This document shows, in pieces, positions 1-7,781 of a stretch of 64,000 nucleotides of DNA. The stretch is from Prevotella sp. (GTDB taxonomy: Bacteria > Bacteroidota > Bacteroidia > Bacteroidales > Bacteroidaceae). Positions within the stretch are counted from its first letter, which is position 1, and each line of letters opens with the position of its first letter. The position numbers were made by a program, and so were the translations under genes. Location: contig JAFUZD010000104.1 in NCBI GenBank assembly GCA_017476785.1, positions 22,111 through 86,110 on the forward strand, written 5' to 3'. The notes under the pieces are model-generated. The model did not search any database, was not told the origin of the DNA, and was given only the letters and a program-made list of their open reading frames with translations.

Positions 1-749
1 TCTGCATTGCGGGCCACCGCGATGACGCCCTCAGCCCTGCCCTCCTCCGGGTTCTGGCTTTCTGGCTCCGGTGCCAACTGCTCCATCTGCAGTTCGTCCA
101 CCATCCCCTGCCAGTCCACGTGCTCCTCAAGGAGGCTTACCAGCCTGTCGGCCTCAGCAGAATGGCTGAAGTCGAGCCCCAGATAGCGCGAAGGTTGCTC
201 AAGTGCGGCGTCGCGCGGCAGACATCCGTAGCAGCGCAGTCCGGCGTCAGCACACACCTCGGCCAGCATCCGCCGGTGGCGCGCAGAGCCCACCCGATTG
301 AAGATGACGCCTGCGATGTGCACCTCGGCGTCGAAACCGGCAAAGCCGCGCAACAGTGGTGTCAACGAGTAGGCAGCACTGCGGGCATCGACCACCAGCA
401 CCACAGGCAGACCGAGCAGGCGTGCTATCTCAGCCGACGAGCCACGCCAACGCTCATAACCGTCGTAGAGCCCCATCATTCCCTCCACGATGCAGACGTC
501 GGCCGATGCACCATAACGGGCATAGAGGTGGCGCAGGTGGTCAGCCGGTGCCATAAAGCTGTCGAGATTGACCGACGGCCGCCCGCAGACAGCCTCGTGA
601 AACTTGGTGTCGATGTAGTCGGGACCGCATTTGAAAGGCTGCACCGTCCGGCCTCGGCGGGTCAGCAGCGCCATCAGCCCGCGCGCTACCGTCGTCTTAC
701 CCGAGCCCGATGCAGGTGCTGCGATGAGGAATTGTGTTTTCGTTTTCAC
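1..749 (-). CDS. cbiA: Cobyrinate a,c-diamide synthase, 5' part (cut by window edge)
   Basis: The minus strand is open from a GTG at 749 to the window start. It encodes the N-terminal part of a CbiA/CobB amidotransferase, which converts cobyrinate to its a,c-diamide using ATP and glutamine. The P-loop is seen near residues 10-17 (APASGSGKTT), followed by FKCGPDYID and EGMMGLYDG, both typical of the family's dethiobiotin-synthetase-like ATPase domain. The glutaminase domain lies outside the window. No ATG precedes the P-loop, so GTG at 747-749 is the best start. A TATCTTTG box (755-762) lies only five bases upstream, which would give an almost leaderless mRNA. The gene fits the cobalamin genes at 5.6-20.5 kb. 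Confidence 0.9.
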   Translation of the reverse strand, partial: MKTKTQFLIAAPASGSGKTTVARGLMALLTRRGRTVQPFKCGPDYIDTKFHEAVCGRPSVNLDSFMAPADHLRHLYARYGASADVCIVEGMMGLYDGYERWRGSSAEIARLLGLPVVLVVDARSAAYSLTPLLRGFAGFDAEVHIAGVIFNRVGSARHRRMLAEVCADAGLRCYGCLPRDAALEQPSRYLGLDFSHSAEADRLVSLLEEHVDWQGMVDELQMEQLAPEPESQNPEEGRAEGVIAVARNA

Positions 750-988
750 GCCTGCAAAGATAGCAGATAATTCCGAAACCGCCTTACATTTGCACTCCAA
801 AATCCTAAAAAATCACCCCAGCACTCCCCTTCCCACAGCGATGCCATCACATAGGGACGGCATCCTTAAAAAGTCATTTCATTTGTTTCACTGATTGGAA
901 ATGCAGCAATGGGGCCGGAGGACGACCCATTGCAAGTCCCTTTTCACACAAATTTCATTTCGACCGAAAACTTTTCCGCCTTCATTTG

Positions 989-1018
989 TTGCTATCTGCC
1001 AAAATTCCAGTATCTTTG
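989..1018 (+). promoter_or_regulatory. Bacteroidetes-type promoter of the 1.2-4.4 kb cassette
   Basis: TTG at 989-991, 19 bases, then TATCTTTG at 1011-1018, matching the Bacteroidetes -33/-7 consensus. It would start transcription near 1023, directly before the structured RNA described next. Confidence 0.65.
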
Positions 1019-1021
1019 CAT

Positions 1022-1200
1022 CGTGTTTCGTATGGAACACAAGACATATTGCTCAATAGTCTCTCAATCGCCACCGAGAAGAAACGAGCAAACTATCAAT
1101 ATTGGGACTGTCCCGACAACGGGCGCAGCATCCCCATATTTGATAGTGGCTTGTGGCGAGCCGAGAGACGTATGGTGAATGCCTGCGCCTTTCGTGTTTA
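1022..1200 (+). ncRNA. Structured leader RNA, copy A
   Basis: About 180 bases with extensive pairing. First hairpin: GTGTTTC (1023-1029) with GGAACAC (1034-1040). Then single-stranded AAGACATA (1041-1048). Then a long arm: GTCTCTC (1059-1065) with GAGAGAC (1163-1169), CGCCAC (1069-1074) with GTGGCG (1153-1158), CTATCAA (1093-1099) with TTGATAG (1140-1146), and an apical CCCG-acaa-CGGG stem (1112-1123). It ends in CTGCGCCTTTCGTGTTTA (1183-1200). A second RNA at 20937-21180 has the same order of elements. It could be the 5' UTR of the gene at 1236 or an independent RNA. No known family was recognised. Confidence 0.5.
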
Positions 1201-1235
1201 GAAAAGGATACTATTAATATTAAAAAGTAAGTGAT

Positions 1236-1634
1236 ATGAAGAAGTGGTTAATTTTTGGCGGTGGTGTCTTGACAGGAATTGTCTTGACATTTGTATTTGC
1301 TTTCATCTTCTCGGCAAGTCGTTCGGGAAGCGATGATGGAATTACTTGGTTTGAGAAGCCTGGTGATGTGATTGAGGTCAAAGCATTCCAAGTATTTCAA
1401 GTGTTGGGAGAAGATGCTGCATTGGTAAAAGGGCAAACATATGAAGACTTGGATTTGGAGATTTTCACGGGGGCAATCTATTTGCTGACGAATGAAGACG
1501 GCAAATATTATTATGATGACGAGATTGTAAAAGTCCCCGATGGCAAAGTTGCAAGACAAGTTGGCATCTATCAGTATCAGACAAAATCCAATTTCGGAAA
1601 GACTGTACCTATTATTCAAATTATGAACAAATAA
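1236..1634 (+). CDS. Small N-terminally anchored envelope protein, unknown function
   Basis: 132 residues. Residues 4-27 form one hydrophobic helix (GGGVLTGIVLTFVFAFIFS), predicting a membrane anchor with the remainder outside the inner membrane. The soluble part is acidic and rich in beta-forming residues. No family is recognised. It is the first gene after the structured leader, is AT-rich like the three following genes, and ends 11 bases before the next start, so the four genes probably form one operon. The ATG lies 36 bases after the conserved 3' box of the leader RNA. Confidence 0.7.
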   Translation: MKKWLIFGGGVLTGIVLTFVFAFIFSASRSGSDDGITWFEKPGDVIEVKAFQVFQVLGEDAALVKGQTYEDLDLEIFTGAIYLLTNEDGKYYYDDEIVKVPDGKVARQVGIYQYQTKSNFGKTVPIIQIMNK

Positions 1635-1645
1635 AAACAGATGAT

Positions 1646-2038
1646 ATGAAGAAAATTCTTATTATGATTTTTATGCTGGTCGCGATAAATGTAGGTGCCC
1701 AGACGAATAGTGATAACAAAGTATATTTTTCTCCTGATGCAAATGTGACATATCGCTTGTTCAAGACACAGAATATGCATATTTTCATTAAACTTAACAC
1801 AAGCAATGGAACGATGAAGCTTGTGCAATTTAGTACGTCAAGTGTAAATGATATGATGGAAGCTAATTTGAGCAATATTGAATTAGTGACAAGAGCAGAA
1901 GCCAAAAACGGTCGTTTCTATTTATACCCGACAGACAACTTTTATACATTCTTGCTGTTAGACCAAATAGATGGAAGAGTTTGGCAAGTCCAATGGTCTA
2001 CAGACCCAGAAAGCAGAGGAATACTAAGAATATACTAA
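1646..2038 (+). CDS. Small secreted protein, unknown function
   Basis: 130 residues with a clear signal peptide (residues 1-18, ending VGAQ). The mature part is mostly predicted beta (YFSPDANVTYRLFK, FYTFLLLDQ). No family is recognised. It lies 11 bases after the preceding membrane protein and 18 before the HNH gene, in the same AT-rich cassette. Co-transcription with a membrane protein suggests a periplasmic or outer-membrane role, but nothing in the sequence shows which. Confidence 0.65.
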   Translation: MKKILIMIFMLVAINVGAQTNSDNKVYFSPDANVTYRLFKTQNMHIFIKLNTSNGTMKLVQFSTSSVNDMMEANLSNIELVTRAEAKNGRFYLYPTDNFYTFLLLDQIDGRVWQVQWSTDPESRGILRIY

Positions 2039-2056
2039 GCACTTCACAAAGAATCT

Positions 2057-3220
2057 ATGACAAAGGAAGAATATGAGCGACTACTAAAGTCTGATTATTG
2101 GAAGGGTTATTCCTATTCGCTGATTAAGGAGCGCAATTTTACGTGTGAGGATTGTGGCAGGCGATTTTATGGCGAGAGAAATAAACTCCAAGTGCATCAT
2201 CTTGTGTATCGTGATGTTAATCCTTGGTCATATAGCCCTGACGAAGTGGTAGTCTTATGTGAAGATTGCCACAAGAAACGCCACGGCATTACAACAGAGA
2301 CAAGGACAGAACCAAGCTCATCCTACACCCAATCTTCGCTTGGCAATTATGACAAAACGTATTCTTTCTCAACAGACAGCAACACAGAGAGCCCATTTTC
2401 TTCCGTAAATGACAATCCGCTTGACACCAATGACCGCTCTCTTTACGATATTGAGCCAGAACCGAGCAGAGGCTTCAGATCCAAATACATCATATATGGA
2501 CTACTCCTGTTTCTATGCCTCATAATAGGACGGGATATGTTTTTCAAACAAAAGTCAATAACCAACAACAGGCCGTCCTATGAGAACAAAAGTCTGCCAA
2601 TAAAGAATCATAATATCGTTCCCGCCCAATCAGAGGAAGTGCCTTTGGAGGCAGATAGACCTTCCCTAAAAAGAGATAACAAGCTTATGGACAATAATGC
2701 GACCGAAACTTCTACTGATGAAGACGTGTTACCTATTGAGGTTAAGTCTTCTGTTACAGCAAAATTCACAGGAACAGAGTCTGCTTCTGCAAAGCCGAAT
2801 GATGAAACCGAACAAGAAGTCCCCAAAAGAGAGCTATCCACATTGGAAATCATTGAAAGGAGAAATCACGAAAGTGCAGTAAGGCGTGCCCAACGTACAG
2901 GAGTAAGCACGGAAGGCAGTACAATAGATATTCTTGAAAGAATCAATCACGCAGATGTGGTTAAACGAGCAAAGCGTATGGGCGTAAGCACGGAAGGCAC
3001 TACAATAGATATTCTCGAAAGAATCAACCACGCAGATGTGGTTAAACGAGCAAAGCGTATGGGCGTAAGCACGGAAGGCACTACAATAGATATTCTTGAG
3101 AGAATCAACCACGCAGATGCGGTTAAACGAGCAAAGCGTATGGGCGTAAGCACAGAAGGCAGTACAATAGATATTCTTGAAAGAATCAACCGTAAAGAAA
3201 TGGAGAGATATAATTACTAA
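2057..3220 (+). CDS. HNH-nuclease-like membrane protein with C-terminal 27-residue repeats
   Basis: 387 residues. Residues 25-78 carry an HNH-type zinc fold: CEDCG, LQVHHLVYRD and CEDCHKKRH give the expected Cys pairs and catalytic His. A Ser/Thr-rich linker follows, then one membrane helix (about 142-160, IIYGLLLFLCLIIG) and an acidic linker. The C-terminal ~120 residues are a 27-residue repeat of the form TIDILERINHADVVKRAKRMG, resembling SHOCT-like short C-terminal domains. Repeat units start at nt 2840 (diverged), 2921, 3002, 3083 and 3164, exactly 81 bp apart. Combining a nuclease fold with a membrane helix is unusual. The target and role are unknown. Confidence 0.75.
   Translation: MTKEEYERLLKSDYWKGYSYSLIKERNFTCEDCGRRFYGERNKLQVHHLVYRDVNPWSYSPDEVVVLCEDCHKKRHGITTETRTEPSSSYTQSSLGNYDKTYSFSTDSNTESPFSSVNDNPLDTNDRSLYDIEPEPSRGFRSKYIIYGLLLFLCLIIGRDMFFKQKSITNNRPSYENKSLPIKNHNIVPAQSEEVPLEADRPSLKRDNKLMDNNATETSTDEDVLPIEVKSSVTAKFTGTESASAKPNDETEQEVPKRELSTLEIIERRNHESAVRRAQRTGVSTEGSTIDILERINHADVVKRAKRMGVSTEGTTIDILERINHADVVKRAKRMGVSTEGTTIDILERINHADAVKRAKRMGVSTEGSTIDILERINRKEMERYNY
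2840..3205 (+). repeat. 81-bp in-frame tandem repeat, about 4.5 units
   Basis: Units begin at 2840, 2921, 3002, 3083 and 3164. The three middle units are nearly identical, while the first and last are diverged or truncated, as expected for recent amplification by unequal exchange. Each unit adds 27 residues to the tail of the HNH protein without changing the frame. Confidence 0.9.
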
Positions 3221-3225
3221 GGTCT

Positions 3226-4365
3226 ATGATTACATTCCATAATGCAACCGATACAGATGGACGTATCATCCACATTGATGAAGTCACAAAAGACAATCGT
3301 GCCGAGCATTATTATTGCGTTGGATGCGGTGGAGAAATGAGTGCCGTTCTTGGGGATAAACGAGAACATCATTTCCGACACAAAGAGGCTCATTGCAGTT
3401 GGGAAAGTTATCTGCATAAACTTGGAAAGATGCGGTTAAAGCAGAGATTTGACACACAGAATGAGTTTATCATCAAATACTATGTTGAACATCATTGCGA
3501 CCAATCAAAAGGCTGCAAACTTGAACCGATTTATAGGGACAATAAATGTAATCGTAGAGAATTGAAAGCTGTTGACTTGAAAAAACTGTATGATACTTGT
3601 GAGGAAGAAGTAACTTATAAAGGGTTTCGAGCCGATTTAATGCTGTCAAGCAAAGAGCATCCAGAATATGAACCGGTTTTTCTTGAAATATCTGTCACTC
3701 ACGACTGCGAACTTAATAAATTAGCATCAGGCATTCAGATAATCGAACTAAAGATTGCTGACGAGAAAGATGTATTGCGTCCACTTATCGAGGAAGATAG
3801 CCTATTCGGACGTACTAATCCTGAGCATCCTTATGATTTCAATGCTTTGCCGCCAACCCGTTTTTTCAATTTCAAGCGCAAGTTCGAAACAGCCCGACCA
3901 CTTGAACGCTTTTGGTTGACAAAGGACGACAACGGTATTTTACGAGGAAACTGCATACGGGACAATTTGAATTGCAGAAATGTCACAGACAATCACCGAG
4001 AGGATTCTCTTTATGAAATAGCAATACCATCAGAAGTCGTAGTTAATAATCGCAAGCCCAATCTTTATGAGTTTGGAATGATGAAAGCCATCAACACAGG
4101 CATTAACGTTAGACATTGTGGCATTTGCAATAAGTATGGACGTTGCATTTGGAATTATATGGAGGAAATCAATGATAAGAAAACTGGTGAAAAGCGTAAT
4201 GTTCCAAGACAAATTGGGATGCATCAGATTCCAGACAACAAGATAGACAAAGTTGCACAAGCAAGTGGATGCAAGAATTATTCTCACAACCATTTCTTTG
4301 TCTATCAAGTATTAAACAATCTTCGTAGTCTTCCATATTGGGAATGGAAAAAAGATGTGAAATAA
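3226..4365 (+). CDS. CoiA-like zinc-finger nuclease
   Basis: 379 residues. The N-terminus has YYCVGCGGEM followed by HHFRHKEAHC, the zinc-finger-like CxxC...HFRH signature of competence CoiA-like proteins. Residues about 130-155 hold a probable PD-(D/E)xK core: GFRADLML and then VFLEISVTHDC, giving D...ExS. The C-terminal region is Cys-rich (CGICNKYGRC). CoiA-like proteins act on DNA during natural transformation, and related nucleases also occur in defence contexts. The gene starts five bases after the HNH gene and shares its AT-rich composition, so two nuclease-like proteins are co-expressed. Family assignment is moderately sure; function is inferred. Confidence 0.65.
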   Translation: MITFHNATDTDGRIIHIDEVTKDNRAEHYYCVGCGGEMSAVLGDKREHHFRHKEAHCSWESYLHKLGKMRLKQRFDTQNEFIIKYYVEHHCDQSKGCKLEPIYRDNKCNRRELKAVDLKKLYDTCEEEVTYKGFRADLMLSSKEHPEYEPVFLEISVTHDCELNKLASGIQIIELKIADEKDVLRPLIEEDSLFGRTNPEHPYDFNALPPTRFFNFKRKFETARPLERFWLTKDDNGILRGNCIRDNLNCRNVTDNHREDSLYEIAIPSEVVVNNRKPNLYEFGMMKAINTGINVRHCGICNKYGRCIWNYMEEINDKKTGEKRNVPRQIGMHQIPDNKIDKVAQASGCKNYSHNHFFVYQVLNNLRSLPYWEWKKDVK

Positions 4366-4509
4366 TTCTTTTAAACATCTCCGCCATAGCGGTTATTCTT
4401 GTATTTCATCTTTTTCCAAATCGAAAGCTCTTGGTTACTTCCGCTTTTTGCCCTATACGTTATAATCGTAGCTTCGCGCCATCCTCACTGAATGATGGGC
4501 TGCGAAAGA

Positions 4510-5028
4510 CTACTTCATCAATTGCTTCAAATCGTAATACATCGGTATGGTGTAGGCTTCTTCGGCTATCTCATTAACCAGCATCTTAAAGCCATTCTTC
4601 ACATAGAAAGGAACTGCTGCGCGATAAGCATCGACCGTGAGAAACCGGCACGCCGATTGTGACTGCTGCTGAACAAGCATCTGTTTGATACCCGAGACGA
4701 GCCGGGTACCTATGCCGCCCTGCTTGCAGGAGAGAGATACGGCCAAACGGCCTATCTTCACGGCAGGATAGCTGCTAAAATGTTTCTCGTGCGGAATGGT
4801 GTTACGGAGCTTACGCCAAAGATTTTTGGGAACAGTAGTGCTCGAAATCTTGTCATTCAGCAGACTGTAATAGGCCAATGTCTGCTCATCGTCTTCAAGC
4901 ACGAAAGTATTGGCCAGCATCTGCTGACGGTAAAACATTGCATCGTCAATGAGAAAGCCGTTCAGATCGTCGTCTCCGCAATCGAACGGCTTCAGCGTTT
5001 CTATGTCTTCCAGCTTGGTCAGTCGCAT
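4510..5028 (-). CDS. GNAT acetyltransferase, probable toxin of a TA pair
   Basis: 172 residues spanning a complete single GNAT domain. The acetyl-CoA pyrophosphate loop is visible as QGGIGTRLV (about residue 104-112), preceded by the beta strand VKIGRLAV and followed by FLTVDAYRAAVPFYVKNGF. This length and N-terminus (CGDDDLNGFL) resemble TacT/AtaT-like tRNA-acetylating toxins. It lies seven bases downstream of a 52-residue gene, the usual antitoxin-toxin order. The GNAT fold is clear; toxin activity is inferred from size and context. Confidence 0.75.
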   Translation of the reverse strand: MRLTKLEDIETLKPFDCGDDDLNGFLIDDAMFYRQQMLANTFVLEDDEQTLAYYSLLNDKISSTTVPKNLWRKLRNTIPHEKHFSSYPAVKIGRLAVSLSCKQGGIGTRLVSGIKQMLVQQQSQSACRFLTVDAYRAAVPFYVKNGFKMLVNEIAEEAYTIPMYYDLKQLMK

Positions 5029-5035
5029 CAGTGGG

Positions 5036-5194
5036 TTACATTTGGAAAGTTGCTATGCTCTTCATCCAAGCGTAGGCATCCGACAACTGTGCCTTCTCCT
5101 CTTCCGAGGCAGGCTGGATATTCTCCATATCGTGAAGGAAGCGCGTTGCATCCTCACCAAAGAGAATTGGGGTTTCTGCGATTTGTCTTGCCAT
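5036..5194 (-). CDS. Small antitoxin-like protein
   Basis: 52 residues starting at ATG 5194 (MARQIAETPILFGEDATRFL...), ending seven bases before the GNAT gene. The acidic, helical C-terminal half (ENIQPASEEEKAQ) suits an antitoxin that wraps a GNAT toxin. There is no obvious ribbon-helix-helix motif, so DNA binding is uncertain. A promoter-like CAAAGGTA (minus-strand TACCTTTG) lies 42 bases upstream inside an inverted repeat. Confidence 0.65.
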   Translation of the reverse strand: MARQIAETPILFGEDATRFLHDMENIQPASEEEKAQLSDAYAWMKSIATFQM

Positions 5195-5229
5195 CTTTTG
5201 CTCTTTCTGTAACCTAATTTATATTTAAG

Positions 5230-5247
5230 TCGCTACAAAGGTAGCGA
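5230..5247 (-). promoter_or_regulatory. Inverted repeat over the -7 box of the TA pair
   Basis: TCGCTAC (5230-5236), four bases, GTAGCGA (5241-5247) is a perfect 7-bp inverted repeat. It coincides with the minus-strand TACCTTTG (5236-5243). Its position suits an operator for autoregulation, but a simple stem at the mRNA 5' end is also possible. Confidence 0.45.
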
Positions 5248-5355
5248 TTTTTTCACAAACTTGATGCATTCAAAACGTTAAAATGACGAAAAACGGGCAG
5301 AATACATTACTTCTTCGAGAACAAGCGGTTCATCAGGAATTATCCGCTGAAAAAT

Positions 5356-5386
5356 TTGGCCATATCATCTATTTGACTTACCTTTG
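5356..5386 (+). promoter_or_regulatory. Promoter of the riboswitch-controlled cobalamin uptake operon
   Basis: TTG at 5356-5358, 20 bases, TACCTTTG at 5379-5386. The inferred start of transcription falls at the beginning of the cobalamin riboswitch. Confidence 0.7.
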
Positions 5387-5389
5387 CAC

Positions 5390-5590
5390 CCGAATCAGGG
5401 CAATCCCGGGGCCGATGCCTCGCGATGTAAGGGAATCCGGTGATGAGTCCGGAGCTGTTCCTGCAGCTGTAATCCCCCTTTTTGTAAGGCCTGCTCCTAT
5501 AACGCCACTGACCTGCGCGGTCGGGAAGGCAGAGCAGACCGGGGAAAGCCAGAAGACCTGCCTGCAGTTCGCTACACGGAGAGCGCCGTG
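5390..5590 (+). promoter_or_regulatory. Cobalamin riboswitch
   Basis: Contains the hallmark conserved blocks of the adenosylcobalamin-type riboswitch in order. First is GGGAATCCGGTGATGAGTCC with GAGCTGTTCCTGCAGCTGTAA (about 5430-5470). After a variable region comes GCCAGAAGACCTGCC (5548-5562), the B12-box-like 3' element. The ATG of the receptor follows at 5643. High intracellular cobalamin would be expected to repress the receptor - CbiK - receptor operon. The reading frame is open through this region, so an upstream start would be wrongly chosen by a gene finder. Confidence 0.93.
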
Positions 5591-5642
5591 CCTTCAGGAA
5601 GAAAGGTGGCGGCAATTCCATAAAACTATTGACATCACGCGT

Positions 5643-7781
5643 ATGAAACAACGACTGATGGTTGGGCTCGTGGCCGCATTGGCTGCGACCCAGTGCATTG
5701 TAGCACAGGCCACCCTGCAGGGCGACCGGCTGCAAGAGGTGGTGGTGACGGGTACTGGCACGCAGCATCTGCTGAAAGATGCGCCCGTGCAGACCGAGGT
5801 CATCAGCAGCCGCCAGCTGCAAGCCTACGGTGCCAGCTCCATCGAGGACATCCTCGGTGGGCTGTCGGCCTCGTTTGCCTTCAACGAGGGCGATATGGGC
5901 TCGCAGATGCAGATGAACGGGCTGGGCAACTCCTATATCCTCATCCTCATCGACGGCAAGCGCATCCACGGCGACGTGGGCGGCGAGAACGACCTGAGCC
6001 TCATCGACCCGCACGACATCGAGCGCATCGAGATTGTCAAAGGAGCCTCGTCGGCACTCTACGGCAGCGATGCCATCGCGGGCGTCATCAACATCATCAC
6101 CAAGAAGCACCGCCAGCAAGGGCTGCTCGCCGAGAACACCACCCGTGTCGGTTCCTATGGCGACCTGCGCCAGCACAACGGGCTGGCACTCAACGTCGGG
6201 CGCTTCTCGTCGTTCACCAACTTCCAGCTGCAACACTCGGACGGATGGCAGAACACGGCCGTGGAGAACACGGACGCCTTCGAACAGCCCATCACCGACT
6301 CGCGCAACAACACCGTCAACCGCCACACCAACTGGCAGCTGGCCGAGCGGCTGACCTACCAGCTGCGCCCCGACATCGAGCTCTACGCCGACGGCAGCAT
6401 CTACTGGAAGCGCATCTACCGCCCCTGCGGCAAGTATGCCAAGTATGACGTGAAGACTTACGACCTGTCTTATCGCAACGCATCGGCCGCTACCGGCGGA
6501 CGGTGGAAGCTGAACAAGACCGACGTCGTCACGCTCGACATCGACTGGAACCGCCACGCCTACTATCACAACTTCACCAAGACCACGCTCACTGAGGGCT
6601 TCAACGAGCAGGGCAATCTTGTCTTCGACTTCCCCTACTTCGCCGGACAGCGGATGCTGCAGAGCGACCAGCAGCGCACGATGGTGCACCTGAAGGGCGT
6701 GTTCACCCTGCCGGCCGGCAACCGCCTGAGTGCCGGAGCCGAATATCGCTACGACTGGCTGAAGGCGCCCACCAGCATTGCCAGCCAGCGACAGAGCGAC
6801 CACACCGAAGCCGTCTATGCGCAGGATGAGTTCACGCTGTGGCAGCCGCTCAACATCACGGCCGGCCTGCGCCTGAACCACCACCCCTCGTTCGGTCTGC
6901 GGCTCACGCCAAAGGTGTCGGCAATGCTGAAAGCAGGCGACGCACTGCGCCTGCGGGCCACGTGGAGCGAGGGCTTCAAGACGCCCACGCTCAAAGAACA
7001 ATACTATCACTATATGCGCGATATGACGATGCTCATCCTCTATCTGGGCAACCGCGACCTGCGCGCACAGCACTCCGACTACTTCTCGCTGGGCGCCGAG
7101 TACACCATCGGCCATCTGACGGCCAGCGTCACGGGCTATTATAATAAGGTAGACGATATGATCACGCTGGTCACCGTCCCCACCTCCGAGGCCCCGCAGC
7201 AGTACCGGCAGGAGTACGGCGAGCTGCTGAATAAGGTGCGCCGCTACCAGAATCTGGACGATGCCGAGACCTTCGGGGCCGACGTCAGTCTGCGCTATGC
7301 CTACCGCGAGGTGACGGCAGGCATCGGCTACAGCTATCTGGACACGCGCGCCCACCTCTACAACAGCGACCACGACCGGACAGAACGTGTCGTCATCGAC
7401 GGAATGGCCCACCACAAGGCCAACGTCTACGCCACGTGGCAGCACCGCTGCTCGCCCGTCTACCAGTTCTCCGTCGGCCTCTACGGACGCGCATCGAGCA
7501 AGCGCTACTATCAAATCAACGGCAACGGAAAGGGATACCAGACGTGGCGCATCACCACCGGCCACGACCTGACACCGCGCGGCACGCTGAGCTATCGCAT
7601 CGAGGCAGGCATCGACAACCTCTTCAACTACTGCGACCGCACGCCCCACGGCCTGCATCTGGGCACCACCACGCCCGGCCGCACCGTCTATGCAGGCCTG
7701 ACCATCCGGCTGAACCGAGGCAAGAAACTCAAAAACAATTATAAGTCTAACTCAAATTACAACAACGATGAACAAGATTAA
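5643..7781 (+). CDS. btuB: TonB-dependent outer-membrane receptor, cobalamin/tetrapyrrole type
   Basis: 712 residues from ATG 5643, the first start after the riboswitch. A signal peptide (residues 1-22) is followed by the TonB-box/plug start LQEVVVTGTG. The plug domain shows MNGLGNSYILILIDGKR and the strongly conserved VKGASSALYGSDAIAGVINIITKK. The remainder is a 22-strand type barrel ending TVYAGLTIRLNR plus a short hydrophilic tail. The last 14 bases overlap the cbiK-like gene. Riboswitch control and the neighbouring cobalamin genes argue for cobalamin or a precursor as substrate. Confidence 0.88.
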   Translation: MKQRLMVGLVAALAATQCIVAQATLQGDRLQEVVVTGTGTQHLLKDAPVQTEVISSRQLQAYGASSIEDILGGLSASFAFNEGDMGSQMQMNGLGNSYILILIDGKRIHGDVGGENDLSLIDPHDIERIEIVKGASSALYGSDAIAGVINIITKKHRQQGLLAENTTRVGSYGDLRQHNGLALNVGRFSSFTNFQLQHSDGWQNTAVENTDAFEQPITDSRNNTVNRHTNWQLAERLTYQLRPDIELYADGSIYWKRIYRPCGKYAKYDVKTYDLSYRNASAATGGRWKLNKTDVVTLDIDWNRHAYYHNFTKTTLTEGFNEQGNLVFDFPYFAGQRMLQSDQQRTMVHLKGVFTLPAGNRLSAGAEYRYDWLKAPTSIASQRQSDHTEAVYAQDEFTLWQPLNITAGLRLNHHPSFGLRLTPKVSAMLKAGDALRLRATWSEGFKTPTLKEQYYHYMRDMTMLILYLGNRDLRAQHSDYFSLGAEYTIGHLTASVTGYYNKVDDMITLVTVPTSEAPQQYRQEYGELLNKVRRYQNLDDAETFGADVSLRYAYREVTAGIGYSYLDTRAHLYNSDHDRTERVVIDGMAHHKANVYATWQHRCSPVYQFSVGLYGRASSKRYYQINGNGKGYQTWRITTGHDLTPRGTLSYRIEAGIDNLFNYCDRTPHGLHLGTTTPGRTVYAGLTIRLNRGKKLKNNYKSNSNYNNDEQD

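Noticed and set aside
909-1201. Two overlapping open frames before the gene at 1236
   Set aside because: They overlap the promoter and structured RNA and have no protein-like composition.
5283-5642. In-frame N-terminal extension of the first TonB receptor
   Set aside because: It covers the promoter and cobalamin riboswitch; the signal peptide starts at 5643.
5340-7658. 772-codon open frame on the minus strand across the first TonB receptor
   Set aside because: It is antisense to a clear receptor, lacks any domain pattern and is explained by GC-rich codon bias.
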